A stretch of DNA of 64,000 nucleotides from Talpa occidentalis (GCF_014898055.3 NW_023601322.1:73312740-73376739), one strand, 5' to 3'. Shown: positions 45,251 to 56,910, counted from the first letter of the stretch. Numbers and translations are program-made. Notes: a model not told the origin generated them from the letters alone.

Positions 45251-46504
45251 GATTGGCCAATAAACATGTGAGAAAATGTTCCATATTATTTGTCACTAAG
45301 GAAAAGCAAATTAAAACCACAAAAAGCTACCTCTATACACAAAGTAGAATGGCTACTTTCACAACCACACCTCATTGCAGAGGGACCCTTACTCCTTGCA
45401 GGTAAGAATGTACAGTGCAACCACTTTATAGAATAGCTGGGCAGTTTCTTATAAACTGAGCAGAGGCTTGCTTCAAGCAGCAAGCTTAACCTAGTCTAGA
45501 CTCAATATGGCAGAAATTCACTATAACGAGACCTCTCAATTCTACTCCTTAGTATTTATCCACATGAAATGAAAACCTGTGGATCCTAAAACTTGTGCCT
45601 AAAAGTGTGTAACAGCTTTATTTATAATAGTTAAGTGTTGGAAAATGTCTACTAGCACTTGTGTGGATAACAAATCGTGGTATTTCCGTACAATGGAATA
45701 CAACTCAGCAATGAAAAAGAATGAATTCCAGATAAATGTAATAACATGGATGATGCTCAAAAACATTATGCTGAATGAAGAAGTCAAGATAGCAAAGAAT
45801 ATGTAATGTTTTATTTATTTGAAACCCTAGAAGACAAATCTAATGTATGGTTCTATAGAGCAGATTGGTGTTTGCCTGGGGTCAATGGGCTGGGCTGGGC
45901 TGGGACAGTAGGGAACTCTTTCCCATGTTGGAAATGTTTTATATTTTTCTTGTTGTTTGTGGCAATTACAAATCTTCCAAAATCCATCAAAATATGATTA
46001 AAATGGGTGCAATTTATTGTAAGTTGTACCCCAATAGTTAAATTAAAAATACGGTACAAGACATATTTAAAAATAAGTGAGTATATTTCTGCTACGCTAG
46101 TACAACAATAGTATTGACTAAAAAAAAAAGAAGGAACATCTCTGGAACGTCTGAAGTTAGGGCCCTCAAGGATTATTGTCTGTGATAATGACTCCCCTCT
46201 CTTGTTGCCCCCTTCCCAAAACTTGCTGTCTGGATGGAAATCAGAGAAAACTGTAGGCCAGAGAGAGGCTTCCTGTAGGGTCACTCTGGCTGAAGACAGA
46301 CTAATATTCAGGGACCATGTAGGGGATTTGCCAAAAATCCAGCAGGCCAAGGGGCAGATATTCAGACTAAATAAAGCACTGGTTTGCAGGGTCTTACTCC
46401 AATTCAGTCATTTAAGAAATGCTTTCTTGAAAGTGTCTTTTTTTTTTTTCAAGAAGTGGAATTGGATTTTGTGATCCAGAAAAGTGAATATTTGGAGTTG
46501 CTTT

Positions 46505-46625
46505 CCGTTAGACTCTGAGCCTCACGAGAAAGAGACTTGTTCTTGCTGACTTGCATTCCCAGTGCTTGTGCCTGGTGCACATGGGATTCTTCATGAATAC
46601 TTTGATTGATTGTATGATTAGATGA
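46505..46625 (+). repeat. L2 3' end fragment
   Basis: 'agactctgagcctcacgagaaagagacttgttcttgctgacttgcattcccagtgcttgtgcctggtgcacatgggattcttcatgaatactttgattga' follows the L2 3' terminus order exactly, though diverged. Confidence 0.7.
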
Positions 46626-46639
46626 AGTCAGGATGAATG

Positions 46640-47440
46640 GATATGTTTATCCAATGTGCTATTCAAGATAAGCTAGGTTATGCTGCTGTAATGCACACTC
46701 TCTGAGTCTCCATTTGCTGGAAGGACAGACGCTTACCTTTCACCAAAGACTACAAAGTCCTCTCTGACTGCTGGGGGCTGGAAAACAGTTTTCCATGTTC
46801 CTAAACAAGAAAGGCTGTGAAAGGAGATTTGGTGAGCACCGAGCATTATTTCTGCCATATTGAGTCTAGAGCAGGGAAAGCTTGCTGTTTGAAGCAAGCC
46901 TCTGCTCATGGCCTGAGGAGTTTTGCAAAGGTGAGCATCTCCGGAGAGAAACTAAGGCTTCCTGATGTCTGTGTCACATGCCAAGCTCACTGGTCCTTTA
47001 CACTTTAGCTGTGCAATTCCTTACCTGTCTGAGCTTTTGTCAGAAGAGCTAAAGTTCTGACTCATTCTTAGACACTTGCTTAAGGCTTATTTCTTCTAGG
47101 GACCCAAGCCTCATCTGTGGCCATGACTAACCTGTGGGATGGCTGTTTATTCATTTATCATACACCTCCCACTTCCCTCTGGGTAACACCAAACTAGGTG
47201 AGCCCTGGAAAATAGCACACATTATGGCTTGTGGCTGTTTGTCCTCTGAGAAGCTCAAGAGCTCTGGCCCCAGGTCCCTTTATTACCAGCCTAAGTGATG
47301 TTAATCTGCCCTCTTTCCTCTAAGTTGAGGCTGGAGCATAATGAACAAAAAGGCTTAATCACTCTGGTATCAAGATATTCCTTTCCGTCTGTGCAAATGT
47401 TCTTGGGTGTGTAATGTGAACATGCTGCACTCATTTGGAG
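46640..47440. other. Non-coding DNA, with possible antisense LTR fragment
   Basis: 46665-46780 ('gataagctaggttatgctgctgtaatgcacac', then 'ccatttgctgg') resembles the antisense start of an old LTR family whose sense end reads 'gttacgcagcataacctagcc'. It may be the same family as the fragment at 62235-62470. The remainder is unassigned. Confidence 0.35.
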
Positions 47441-47760
47441 CCATTGTTCTCTCTAAATGAGAAAATGCAAATAAGGCACTCAGGGTACCACGCCATAACT
47501 CGCTGCATAAAATTCTTGACATCAACATGAAGCTACTTAGCATAATTTTCCTGTTAATAAACTGCCAATTTAGTCGTTTAGGTTTCAGCGTCTAAAGAAC
47601 ACAGCAGCATCAGGCTGGAGTTTTTTTTCCCCCCTCCATGTATGCCTGAGTTTATTATTTTGATGTTTATGTTAAAACATAGGAAATTGGAGTTTATGCG
47701 ATTATTTGGAGATCTACCCTAATTTGTTTACTTTCATAATTCAGGGAATCTTTGCTCATT
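47440..47760. promoter_or_regulatory. Candidate conserved enhancer-like element
   Basis: Repeat-free, AT-rich, with a perfect octamer ATGCAAAT (47465-47472), TAATTTTCCTGTTAATAAAC-type homeodomain cores (about 47534-47553) and further AT-rich motifs to 47760. Motif content resembles vertebrate developmental enhancers. No conservation data were available, so this is inference. Confidence 0.33.
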
Positions 47761-47769
47761 TGAAAAACA

Positions 47770-48055
47770 AAACAACATTTTTTTCGGTGCATTTTCTTTT
47801 ATACAGGACAAAATCTCCATATTTAAAATGACTGAGGAACATTTTGAGGACTGAATTGAGTCTGCACTGAAGGCATCGCAGCAGGGGCTATGCCTACACC
47901 CCACGTGGAGACTTTGAGGGAACCCAGGGCTTGAGGGGAACCTTGGCGATGCCTGGGATCCCAGGTAGGTGCGGATGTCTTGTTTCTGGAGGCCTCTCCC
48001 CTGACCTGTGCTCTCCACCTTCCTGGCCATGGCCCCGCCTTGCTAGCCTCCTTTA
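47770..48055. other. Unique non-coding DNA
   Basis: No recognised repeat or gene. The frame 47734-48030 (minus) has no family. Confidence 0.4.
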
Positions 48056-48059
48056 TGGT

Positions 48060-48265
48060 CGCTTACCTCTTCATTCAAAGTCTACCCCCTATTACTGACT
48101 GTGTGCCAGTCATGGAGGTGATGCTGGGGTCACATACCCTAGTGGGGGAGACAGATGTTACTCAGTGAGTCTTATTGCCACCAATCAAAATGCAAAGTAG
48201 AAAGTGCTGGTGCTATGGGAGAATAAAGGATCAGACGAAGTTCCTGCCTTTAAGAGCGTATAGTT
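48060..48265 (-). repeat. L2 3' end (antisense)
   Basis: 'attactgactgtgtgccagtcatggaggtgatgctggggtcacataccctagtgggggagacagatg', then 'gtgctatgggagaataaaggatcagacgaagttcctgcctttaagagcg', is the antisense L2 3' end order (size of category, stored state, amount). Confidence 0.6.
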
Positions 48266-48544
48266 CTTAAACCATGGCTGGTGGAAGTTTACCACGTTTA
48301 AGTTTCCTGCCAAGTTTTTGCAGTTCTCCAGGTTGTTGTGAAGTATAGATGCGGCTGTTTGGGGCACCAACAATGCAGAGCTCTCAGCTTCTGGGCAAGA
48401 TGGCTGGAGGACAGCCCAGGCTGTCCTCTGTAGCCGCCTATTAGATGTCGTAGCTTTTTTGTGTAGATTCTTTAGATCTTTGTAGCACACCATGGTGATG
48501 TCTGCAAATACAGATCATTTTATTTATTCTTTCAAAAAAATAAA

Positions 48545-48700
48545 AGAGCACGAGCTTCCGATCAGACAGGCAGGGGCCAGGTCTGCCCTGCGCCATCCGT
48601 AGGTGTGCGCCTCGGTCTCCCATTTGTAGGCTGAGGACTGAGTCACAGCTGCTGGGAGGATCAAATAAGATGGCAGATCACAGTAGCTGGCATGTGGCAG
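48545..48700 (+). repeat. MIR element
   Basis: 'gcgcctcggtctcccatttgtaggctgaggactgagtcacagctgctgggaggatcaaataagatggc' matches the MIR core, followed by its 3' part. Confidence 0.6.
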
Positions 48701-48704
48701 TGTT

Positions 48705-50080
48705 ACCGGGCAGAAGGTCCAAAATAGTCAGCAGATCAGTACCCCTCTCTCGGCTTCTGGGGCTTACCACCCACTGCCACAAATGCAGCCCAATACTATT
48801 CTAACCAACAAGGGAGAGGGAGAGAGGGGGATGGGCTAATGACCACAATGGTGCCAAGTGGAGCTGCTCTTCCAGAAGCCGGCAGGGTGCAGCAGAGGTC
48901 TGCCCTGCTGAGGCCTGGTCACCCGGTATGGGGGAGTAAGGGCCCGCATGGTGGGATGGCTGTTACCCGCAGCAGCTCCCAACAAAAGGACACTAGGCCC
49001 ATGGGTGCCTCTTCCTAATAAAGCCTCCCAAAATGGCCACTCAGCTCACCTCCTTCCCGGCAGGACTCTCACTCAGGACATCAGGGTGTAGGTCAGTCCA
49101 TGGCACCGGCTGGTGTCATCCTCTCCTGCCTGCGTGTTGTCTAGACATCAGGGACAGAGTTGGGCCCCTCATCCTGGCTGGGAGAGGTTTGGGCCCAACC
49201 ACAGGTCATGCCAGCCCCACTGAAGGCCTGGGAAATGCAGGTCTCAGCGTCCTGGCTTCTCCAACAGAAGGGCCTTTGTAAGTCATGATTATTTCATGTT
49301 TCCACTGAGGAAGGAGCGTATTGCACAGGAGGTGTGTCTTTTCCATGTCCCCTGTGGAGGCCGGGGCAGAGCTGGAGGTCGTGCTGTGTGACTTGTCCCT
49401 GGAGCCCCGCTGAGCCCTGGTGGCGTTTCCAGAGTCTATGGTCAAGTGGACGTGAGTCCGGGAGAAGCAGGTTCCTCCTGCTGGGGCCTCATCACCATGG
49501 GAGACAGGCTGCAGCTCTCTCTGGGCTGGCCTGGTGGCGCAGTGTCCAGCCACTCTTGGGAGCAGGCTGAGGGGCAGTGGGCACCCTAGGATGCGACGTG
49601 TGCTCCCTGCCTCACCCTGGCAGGAGGAGCTGAGTGGCTGTTTCCCTGCTCTCTGTGTTGGAAGAAAACAAGCCATCCCATCCCTGTTAGTTTGGTTGTT
49701 TCTCTTCTCAAGCCTCAGATCTTGTTCAAGCAGGGAGATCAAGGACTAGACACCCGCTGTCCCCAGCTCCTCCCTCTTCTCCCCTACGCCTAGGATGGGG
49801 AGCAGCTTGGTTTATGTAATTAGATGAAAGCTGCCTGGCGGAGCTTGGGCTGGTCCAAATGGGGCATCCTGGGAAGATGGAAGGATCTTCCAAGAGCAGC
49901 CGGGGAGCTAGCTTGAGTGGATGGTTCCTAGAATCAGTGCATCCATCTGCCTTCTTGGGAATTCTGTGGTCTCTGTTACCATTTGTTCTTTTGCGTGTAC
50001 AGTAGCAGCAGCCAGTTCTGGACCTGGCAGGCTTGGGACAATTGAAGCCAAGCAAGTGAGGGAGATCCGGAGCAACTTCC
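48705..50080. other. Unique non-coding DNA
   Basis: The minus frame 49206-49742 (178 codons) and the plus frames 49334-49749 overlap and lack recognisable domains. No named repeat. Confidence 0.4.
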
Positions 50081-50310
50081 CGTTAAATCAGATGCTGTGA
50101 TCAAAGCAAATGTTGGAATGAATATGCCAACCTATAATTTATCCTTTTCTCCTTCTAATCATTAGTGGTTTATCCTATTAGGAATTATATAAATGTAAAA
50201 TATGATCTAAAATGAGCTACAAATAAATACACCTTTATACATTTTACTTTAAATTTTCAAGATAAAGTCTCAAAAGCTTTTATTTACTCTTCACTGTGGA
50301 ATTTGGTCCT
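50080..50310. promoter_or_regulatory. Candidate conserved AT-rich element
   Basis: Repeat-free AT-rich block with TGATCAAAG (TCF/LEF-like) near 50098-50106, AATCATTAGTGG (homeodomain-like) and TATATAAATG. The regulatory role is inferred from motif density only. Confidence 0.3.
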
Positions 50311-50984
50311 GTTTTGAGTGGCTTCACAGAGGCCTTTGTCTGCTACCTGTTATCCTTGGAGAACAAAGACCTCCTCGGGGATTTCTTTGTAAAACCTTGA
50401 TTGAAATATTGATGTTAAGAGTAGGACATAATTCTAGCCTTCCAGTGAGTCTCAGATACCAGGTTCTATTTGCTCATCTGTCTGCAGCCAGGGGGAGAGG
50501 AAGAGGGGAGCAGCCTTGAGAGCCAGGTCTGCTCCCCAGGGCTGCCTGCAGGACTGTCTTCAGGTGCCTGCAGGGCCCACATGGGAAGCTGAAGCTACTG
50601 GGGAGGAAGCCTGGCCACGGCCCCTGGTGTGGTCCAGTCTAAGCCAGCACGCTTGCACAGCCCGGTGGGCATCAGCCTGCAAAGTGGCTTTCGTGGGAAT
50701 CCTGGCCCTTGTGCCCTTTGGCTTGGGGCGCTGCTGTCTGTCTGAAGAGTCTCTTGGGACACAAGCGGCCAGACCTGTTGATTTCTAGGCTCAGCTCATG
50801 CTTGTGACCTGATGAGGTAGTTCTTTCCTGCACAGACCTTAAGTGCTTTCTCAGTGTGAGGCTTCACCTCACATCTGGGCTCTGTTCCCAGGGCTTCCTG
50901 CCTGACGGATGACCGGTTTCCTCCTCCCTGCCATTGTGCAGCTCTTGAACTGAATATCAGGGCCCCTTGGTAGCTTGCTAGGCC

Positions 50985-51060
50985 ACATTGAGGGTGAGAG
51001 GCAGGGCTGGGTTTGAACTCACTGGCGTGGCTCTGGAATTCATGCTTTGGCTCACACCCC
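50985..51060 (+). repeat. MIR fragment
   Basis: 'ggcagggctgggtttgaactcactggcgtggctctggaattcatgct' matches the MIR 3' core. Short. Confidence 0.55.
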
Positions 51061-51179
51061 GCGACTGTCTCTCTGAGGTCCTGCTCTCTGCGGGAGCACT
51101 GGGGACAGTGTAGCAGGCAGGGCCCCTCAGCTTCCCTTTTCAACCCCAGCAGGCCTATTTAGGAAGCACCACAATTGCC

Positions 51180-51310
51180 CTATCAAGACTGCAACGATAT
51201 CATTGATTTTAGTGGCATTTAGATCACAAGAGCCTGTTTGGAGCGCGCCCCAAGATTTATGCTCCCCATCCATTAACTCTAATGGGAAACATCTGCATAA
51301 ATCATGAGCA
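51180..51310. other. Candidate conserved non-coding block
   Basis: 'acgatatcattgattttagtggcatttagatcacaag', then 'gatttatgctccccatccattaactctaatggg' and 'catctgcataaatcatgag'. Repeat-free, with homeodomain-like cores. Inference only. Confidence 0.28.
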
Positions 51311-51439
51311 GCAATGGAGAGCTGCGACTCTGACTTGCCCTCTGTGTATTTTAACAGCTGCTCTGAACGGGAAGGCTCCCCTCAAGTTATCACGAGGCCC
51401 CTTGTATTGTGGCTTGTGTTCTTGGAGAGACCTGTGCTT

Positions 51440-51560
51440 GGGAGAAAAGTCCAAAGAACTGGGCTGAATGTTTGGTAACTGTGTGACCTCAGGTTCTTGT
51501 CACCTCTGAGCTGTTCTTTCTTCTCACCTATAAAATGAAGGGAAACCCTTGGTGTGATGT
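51440..51560 (+). repeat. MIR element
   Basis: 'gtaactgtgtgacctcaggttcttgtcacctctgagctgttctttcttctcacctataaaatgaaggg' is the MIR 5'-core order. Confidence 0.72.
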
Positions 51561-51564
51561 TGAG

Positions 51565-53630
51565 AGTTAACCCCTGCGCCCAGAAAATACCAGCGCTTTT
51601 TCCTTCCACCATTTCTCCTCTCAGTATAGGGGACCCAACCGAGGTTATGTTGTTCATTGGTGCGTCCATCCTGGGGTGGAGGGTACTGCCAACTGAGCAT
51701 GCCAACCCGGATCTGGGGCTTGGGAGATGGGCTCTGAGGCCAACGAGTGCAGTCAGAGGCAAAGGTTTCTTCTGGTCACTTGCTCATCTGTCCCTGTCCC
51801 TATTTGCTCTTTCACTCATTCTGCAAGTTCTTCATATTTTCCCACCAGCATTTATTTTAGGGTTGGGGGTGAAAGTGAGGCAGTTGCATCAGATGATATG
51901 GCCATCCTAGTGTGTGGTTACTCTTACCTCTGCTCTTACCTTCCCTGATTATCAAAAGCCATTCCATTTTCTTGCAAACAACCGTTGAGAAAACTGGTCC
52001 TTAAAGATTGTTTTCTTTTTTCCTGCCTGTTTGCGCTTTCCCCTGTGTTTGTACACTCATCAGACAGCACAGCCAACTGCCCAGGTCTGGCTCACGCTTT
52101 GCAGTCAGCTCTCTGGGCTCCTCTGTCTGGTCGGCTGGGGCCGAAGGCCTTGCAGTGGACAGTGGATGAGGACGAAGTTGTGGCCACCCCTGGGGGTGGG
52201 GCATGTGCTCCCTGAATGTGTAAAAGTTCGTATGGGATGGGGTCCCTGAAGGATCAGGTCAAGGAACATGAGAAAAAGGGTGCCATGTGATTGTCCTCCA
52301 AATTGGGGCCCTGAATGGTGGGGACACTAGTAATACATGCAGTGGGCAGGAGGCAGAGCTCATGAGGGCCAGCAGGCCCACTGGGGCTCTGGTTTCCCCG
52401 ACATATCATGCTGAGAGGTGAGGGAAGGCTTCGTGAAGGGAGGCCTTCAGGACGGAGCCCATGAAGCCAGCCGTTGGTGTTAAGGCTGCGGATTCCCAGA
52501 GGCCTGCTTTGGTCAGATGCCGCTGCCTGTCCCTGAGAGGAGCATTTTGCATGGGTCATTCTTGCCTTTTCCAAGGACTCAGTGACTGGGAGTACTGATG
52601 GCTGAGGCCTGAGCTTTGGGCGGGGGTGCCGACACTGCCGTGGGTTCCACCCCAGCCTGTCCACACCCGTCTCAGTTGTGACTCCGCCGATGCAGGTCTT
52701 CCGAGACTGCAGAGCAGGGAGGGCGATGTCCCTGGGCTCGGCCGGCTTGTTTTCTAGACTCAGTCCTCCTGCCAAGCGTGCTCCAGGGAGAGCACATCCT
52801 TCCACAAATTTATGGAGATGTGTCAAAGCCCTTTCATAGCCAAGCCAATAAAAATACAATTGATGGCGGACATAAAGTCAGGGGCCGGCCTTCCTCTCCC
52901 AGGGTCCTTTCGGGCCAGCGAGGGGCAAGAGCGTTCCTGATGAGGCGGCTGCACCTGGCCCATCCGGCGGGACTTCTGCCCATCAAGTAGCTTGAGGTGG
53001 CTAGGCAGTGGGGAGGGGCAGAATGTAAGGCAAGTGACTGCCCCAGGAAAGTGGCCCCGGCTCTCCCACCTGCTCTGAAGCGCGGCAGAGTGGCCGCGGT
53101 CCGCTCAGCAGTGCGGAGGGCAGCTGATGTCGCTGTTTCACTGGGGAAAACAAACACCCCTGAGGACAAATTTTCCACCGCCGAGGCTGGACGGGTAAGT
53201 CCAGGAAAATGCACCGAAGGAGCCAGTGTTTGGAAATAAGCAAAGCCCTTGTAGAGCTCCTGTCTCCAACAAAACTCAAACGTGGTATTTATATATAAAG
53301 GAGAGAATAGAGTTTATCTGACTCACTGCCAGCTGGAGTCTCAGGATGGAAGCGAATTCTAGTGAATAAATGGGCTCTTATTTGGGCACGTTTGGTCCAA
53401 TCATTATAAAACCCCTCATTTCTTCCCCTCTCTTCTCAGCTTCTCCTAAAGTGGTCAGAATGGGTTGGACAGGGGTGGTCTGTAATCTGGAAAGATTTCC
53501 CTCCCGCCTGTGTGTAACAGCTGTGTCTCTGCGGTGGGCCAGGTGTCTAAAATCTTGTGTGTGGAATGGATTGTAAGTTGGATCCCTTTATAATGCTCCA
53601 GGGAGCTCGTTATGGATTGATATTACAATC
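51565..53630. other. Unique non-coding DNA including the longest open frame
   Basis: The longest frame in the window lies at 52254-52859 on the minus strand (201 codons). Its product shows no signal peptide, membrane segment or family I recognise. 52790-52870 ('caaatttatggagatgtgtcaaagcc', 'gccaataaaaatacaattgatgg') and 53270-53420 are AT-rich and may be conserved. 53040-53130 is locally CpG-richer but too small to call a CpG island. Confidence 0.4.
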
Positions 53631-53639
53631 AACGATGAT

Positions 53640-53765
53640 AGGTGATATTTATTGAGTGCCTGCTGTGTGCCCAAGATGGCTGGGCTGGGGGACGGGGGTG
53701 ACTAGAGAATGGATACAACCTCCTGGTCCTTGTGGAACGGGTTTTCTCATGGATGTGAGAATGTT
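53640..53765 (-). repeat. L2 3' end (antisense)
   Basis: 'ggtgatatttattgagtgcctgctgtgtgccc', then 'ggttttctcatggatgtgag', is the antisense L2 end. Confidence 0.65.
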
Positions 53766-53803
53766 CACCAGCTCTCGCTTCTCTGGAAGTTAAGATGGGC
53801 TTG

Positions 53804-53850
53804 GGTCACTGTACAGATTTTGGGTCACTGTATGGGTCACTGTATAGATT
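53804..53850. repeat. Short tandem repeat of a GGGTCACTGTA unit
   Basis: Three imperfect copies of TGGGTCACTGTA followed by CAGATTT or TAGATTT (one copy lacks the GATTT part). This small minisatellite seed is not associated with any known element here. Confidence 0.75.
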
Positions 53851-54339
53851 TCAAAGGGGGAGAGTAGCCAGGACCCAGAGCTGCAGCTCCTGGGCGATGT
53901 GCTTGGGGAGCACCCATCAGTCACAACTGTTCCTCCTGTTGTCCCGAGGCCCCTCCCAGGGCAGCCCAGGGGCCGCCGGCTGCTGGCCATGAGCAGCCTG
54001 GGCAGCGGGTATGATGCTGCAGTGGAGCAGGATGCGGCTACGAGGTGGCTGGAGGGTAATCGGGGCACATATCCAAGAACAGTCCCCGCTGTACCCCCAC
54101 CCATGCCAAGATAGAATAGAACACACCCATGGGTGGGGAAGTGCCAGAACAGGGCACCAGGAGCTGAAAGAGGCACTGCCAGAAAACCTCCTTTGGAAGG
54201 TGTGCACTGAGGGTCCAAATAAATGAAACCACCCATTTCAGAGGGGAGGAGGCGACCTGGACATCACCCTCGTATTTCTAATGAACTGAATTTCTAGAAT
54301 TCCTTCCTTCCTTTCCTCCCTCCCTGCTGACTCCTTTTC

Positions 54340-54445
54340 CTAGCTATTCACTCCCGATACCATGCAGCAGGCTCTGTTCTAGGCAATGGGGATCCCCTTT
54401 CCTAGCACTCATGGAACCCACAGACTGGTTTCTAATCTGGCAAAG
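54340..54445 (-). repeat. L2 3' end fragment (antisense)
   Basis: 'ctattcactcccgataccatgcagcaggctctgttctaggcaatggggatcc', then 'tagcactcatggaacccacag', fits the antisense L2 terminus. Confidence 0.5.
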
Positions 54446-54449
54446 GTGC

Positions 54450-56370
54450 CTTATGTGAGCACAGACAGAAACGTGCTCCCAAATGCAGTGCTGTTAGCAG
54501 GCGCGCCTCTCCCACGGCCTTGGCTGAAGAGACGCCTAGAGGCTGGGGAGGCCCTCCTCAGCCCATTTTGGGCCCATTTTGGGCTGTGCACCTCTTTTCC
54601 GCCCTGGGCAGCTTCACAGACACCACGCCTGCCCCCTGAGCTGTTTCTGTCACTGTGAGTGTCTTAAAGGCTCCTCGGGGGATTCAGTGGAGCTGTCCAG
54701 GGAAAGCCACTGCCAGAGTGAGAGGCAGCCTTGGCTGAGATTGGGGAGACCAGAAGGTTCTGTGGCTAAACAAAGGGAACAGGGTCCAATAAGAGAGAGC
54801 TGCAGTGGGGGGGAGAGAAGCATCTGTCAGCCCAAGAGGAGGAGGGGGCTGCTAGGTGAGGGCTGTGGGTGGGTGGTGGGGTCCCATGGAAGGAGTCCCG
54901 GAGGCTTCAGGTAGGGTTAGGAAGGAAGGAGCTGTGGCAAGTGAGGAAGGAGAGGTAGGGCAGCTGTGGGAGGAGATGAATTCAGGTCTCTGGCAAGCAG
55001 TCCCAGCCTGTGAGCAGCAGTCAGACGACCTCAGGCTGGCATCAGGTCAGGCAGTGTGAGAGGAAAAGGGGCAAGACCCATTTCATTTTTGCCCCAGAGC
55101 CCAAGCAGAAAGGGGACTTGGCAGGGGTTGTGGTGGTGTAATTCTAGGAAGCACATGACTGCCTTTCCTTCCCCTGGTCTTGGGGAGACACAACCCCCAG
55201 CTCTTACCCTCATGGAAACAAGGCTCAGTGTCTCCTCTGGGGATCTCCTCATGGTCCCCCCACAGGGACCGTGACCCTCTGAGGGCTGCCCTTGGACACA
55301 CCTCTCAGTGGCTTTTCCTGTCATCTGTGGAATCCCTCTGGCCCCTTCTGCTTCTGTCCCAAAAGCAGTTCACTTCTTCCATAAGGCGCAGAGTGAGGAA
55401 GGGCTGTTTCAAGGCCAACTGCAGAGGCAGGATTCATTCCTGGCGATCTGGGCTTGCCGGCCCCTCTGTCTGGACCAGGCTGGGGGATGCTTTCCCAGCC
55501 AGCTGTGGCCTTTCTCCTATGTGTGCATCATTCATTTGCCCCAATTGTTTGGTGCTATTTGGTTTTATTGTTGCATTAGGTCCTGGGAGATGATTACGTT
55601 CCATGAAATAGCGTGATTGATTGACCTTTTGAAATGTCAGCAGCGGCTCCCTGGCTCTCAGGGATTTTGTGGGATTCATCAGCCCTTGTCTCCTGGGCTA
55701 CAGGGCCGTTCCTCTTGTGAACCCCGAAAGACATCAGTGAAATGAGCTTTCAGCGGGCTGGAGACTTGGCAACTGCTCACGGGCAGGATCCCGGAGGAAC
55801 TGGGCACAAAATCATCCTTGCCATTTAAATAGTCCCCAGTTGGGGTAGGGTAGAGGAGCTCAGCAGCAGGAAAGAAGTGTGAGTCCACAGATTGCCCAGA
55901 TCTGTTACAGTGGGAGCCATCCTGGTCCCCTGATACTTCCTGAGGAAGAGGGAAGCTGGCCGAAACCTCGGAATTGTCATGGATGCTTAGCTCCCGGGAG
56001 AAGGGATTATGGTGTGTTTATGAGCCAGTGATGATGCTCGGGCACCCCCAGACCTCCCTGTGCTTCCTCTTAGGGGAACATGTGGCTGTAGAAAACCCCT
56101 CTCCCCCGTCACCCCTGCCCTGCTCCCAAGGTCTCAGGGAGTTGTGGCTGCCAGCGGAGTTTGGAAGTTGCTTTCAGGTGGGGGCCTCAATGCATCGCTT
56201 TCAAGCTACTCCCCCACGCCATCCTTCCCCTGAGCAGTGCACCGTGTCTCCCAACCTGTGGACTCTGGCACGCTGAGGGGGAGGGATGGGACAGAACCAG
56301 GCTGTTCCCGCTGGTGGAGGTGGAAGAGCCGCATAGAAGGGCGCCCTTTGGAACTTTTTGCTGGTAGTGT
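54450..56370. other. Unique non-coding DNA with a G-rich segment
   Basis: 54800-54960 is purine/G-rich and carries a canonical four-run G-quadruplex motif at 54860-54881 (loops of 4, 1 and 4). Frames of 100-137 codons at 54579-55593 overlap and lack domains. Confidence 0.4.
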
Positions 56371-56729
56371 TTATGTATGTGCAAATCTATAATTCAGGCA
56401 GTAGAGGTTGGATGCAGCCTCCTTCCAGCCATCAGACAGCCACTGCTCAGTGGCGTTAATGAAATTCCTCAGCCCCAAACATGGTTGAGAGTCCCAGTGA
56501 TGCCAGAAAGCCTTAGGAGAGTCTTAAAATGTCTTCAGAGTCATCAATTATTAAGTGGTAGTAGTGTATGTTATTTTATTCCTTGAAAATTCTACTGTGG
56601 CAACCCTGGTGACTTTCTTTTTAACCAAGAATGGATATTAACCAGACCATTCTTTTCCTAGACACGCTTGTAGTAGTAAGTCAATTTTCCAGTATTGATA
56701 ATAAAGACGGCACATAAGTAATTATAAGC

Positions 56730-56910
56730 ATAACAATAACAACATTTCTTGAATGCTGTTAACTAGGCCCTGTGTGCTAACTTCTTTGTATATGTTTTCT
56801 TTAATCATTCCAACTTTCCTACTAAGTGGCTTTGGGGAGATTTAATATTGCGCTATGACTACATGGGGGGGGATAGAGATATGCCTGATTCCAAATTCTG
56901 TGCTCTTGAG
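56730..56910 (+). repeat. MIR element
   Basis: 'aacatttcttgaatgctgttaactaggccctgtgtgctaacttctttgtatatg', then 'ttaatcattccaactttcctactaag', matches the MIR start and core. Confidence 0.72.

Larger units (their letters stand above)
43725..46065 (+). repeat. Old LINE-1 (ORF2 end plus 3' UTR), interrupted
   Basis: Part 1 (43725-44290) matches the C-terminal ORF2 nucleotide order: 'atgaaaatagaaaggacctggc', 'gacacgtaggtcaatgaaacagcatagagcc', 'aaaagttaactcaaaatagatca'. It resumes at 44620-44698 and from about 45191 ('gattggccaataaacatgtg', 'gcaaattaaaaccac'), and ends in the 3' UTR ('caatggaatacaactcagcaatgaaaaag', 'ttgtaagttgtaccccaatagtt'). Stops and indels are everywhere; no enzyme could be made. 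It is interrupted by a SINE and by an inverted younger L1. Confidence 0.85.

Noticed and set aside
52254..52859. 201-codon open frame on the minus strand
   Set aside because: Longest in the window, but no recognisable domain, no splice context and no codon-usage signal I can see. With moderate GC one such frame in 64 kb on six phases is expected by chance.
53040..53130. CpG island/promoter
   Set aside because: Only a handful of CpGs within about 90 bp; too short and not dense enough, and no transcribed unit is visible.
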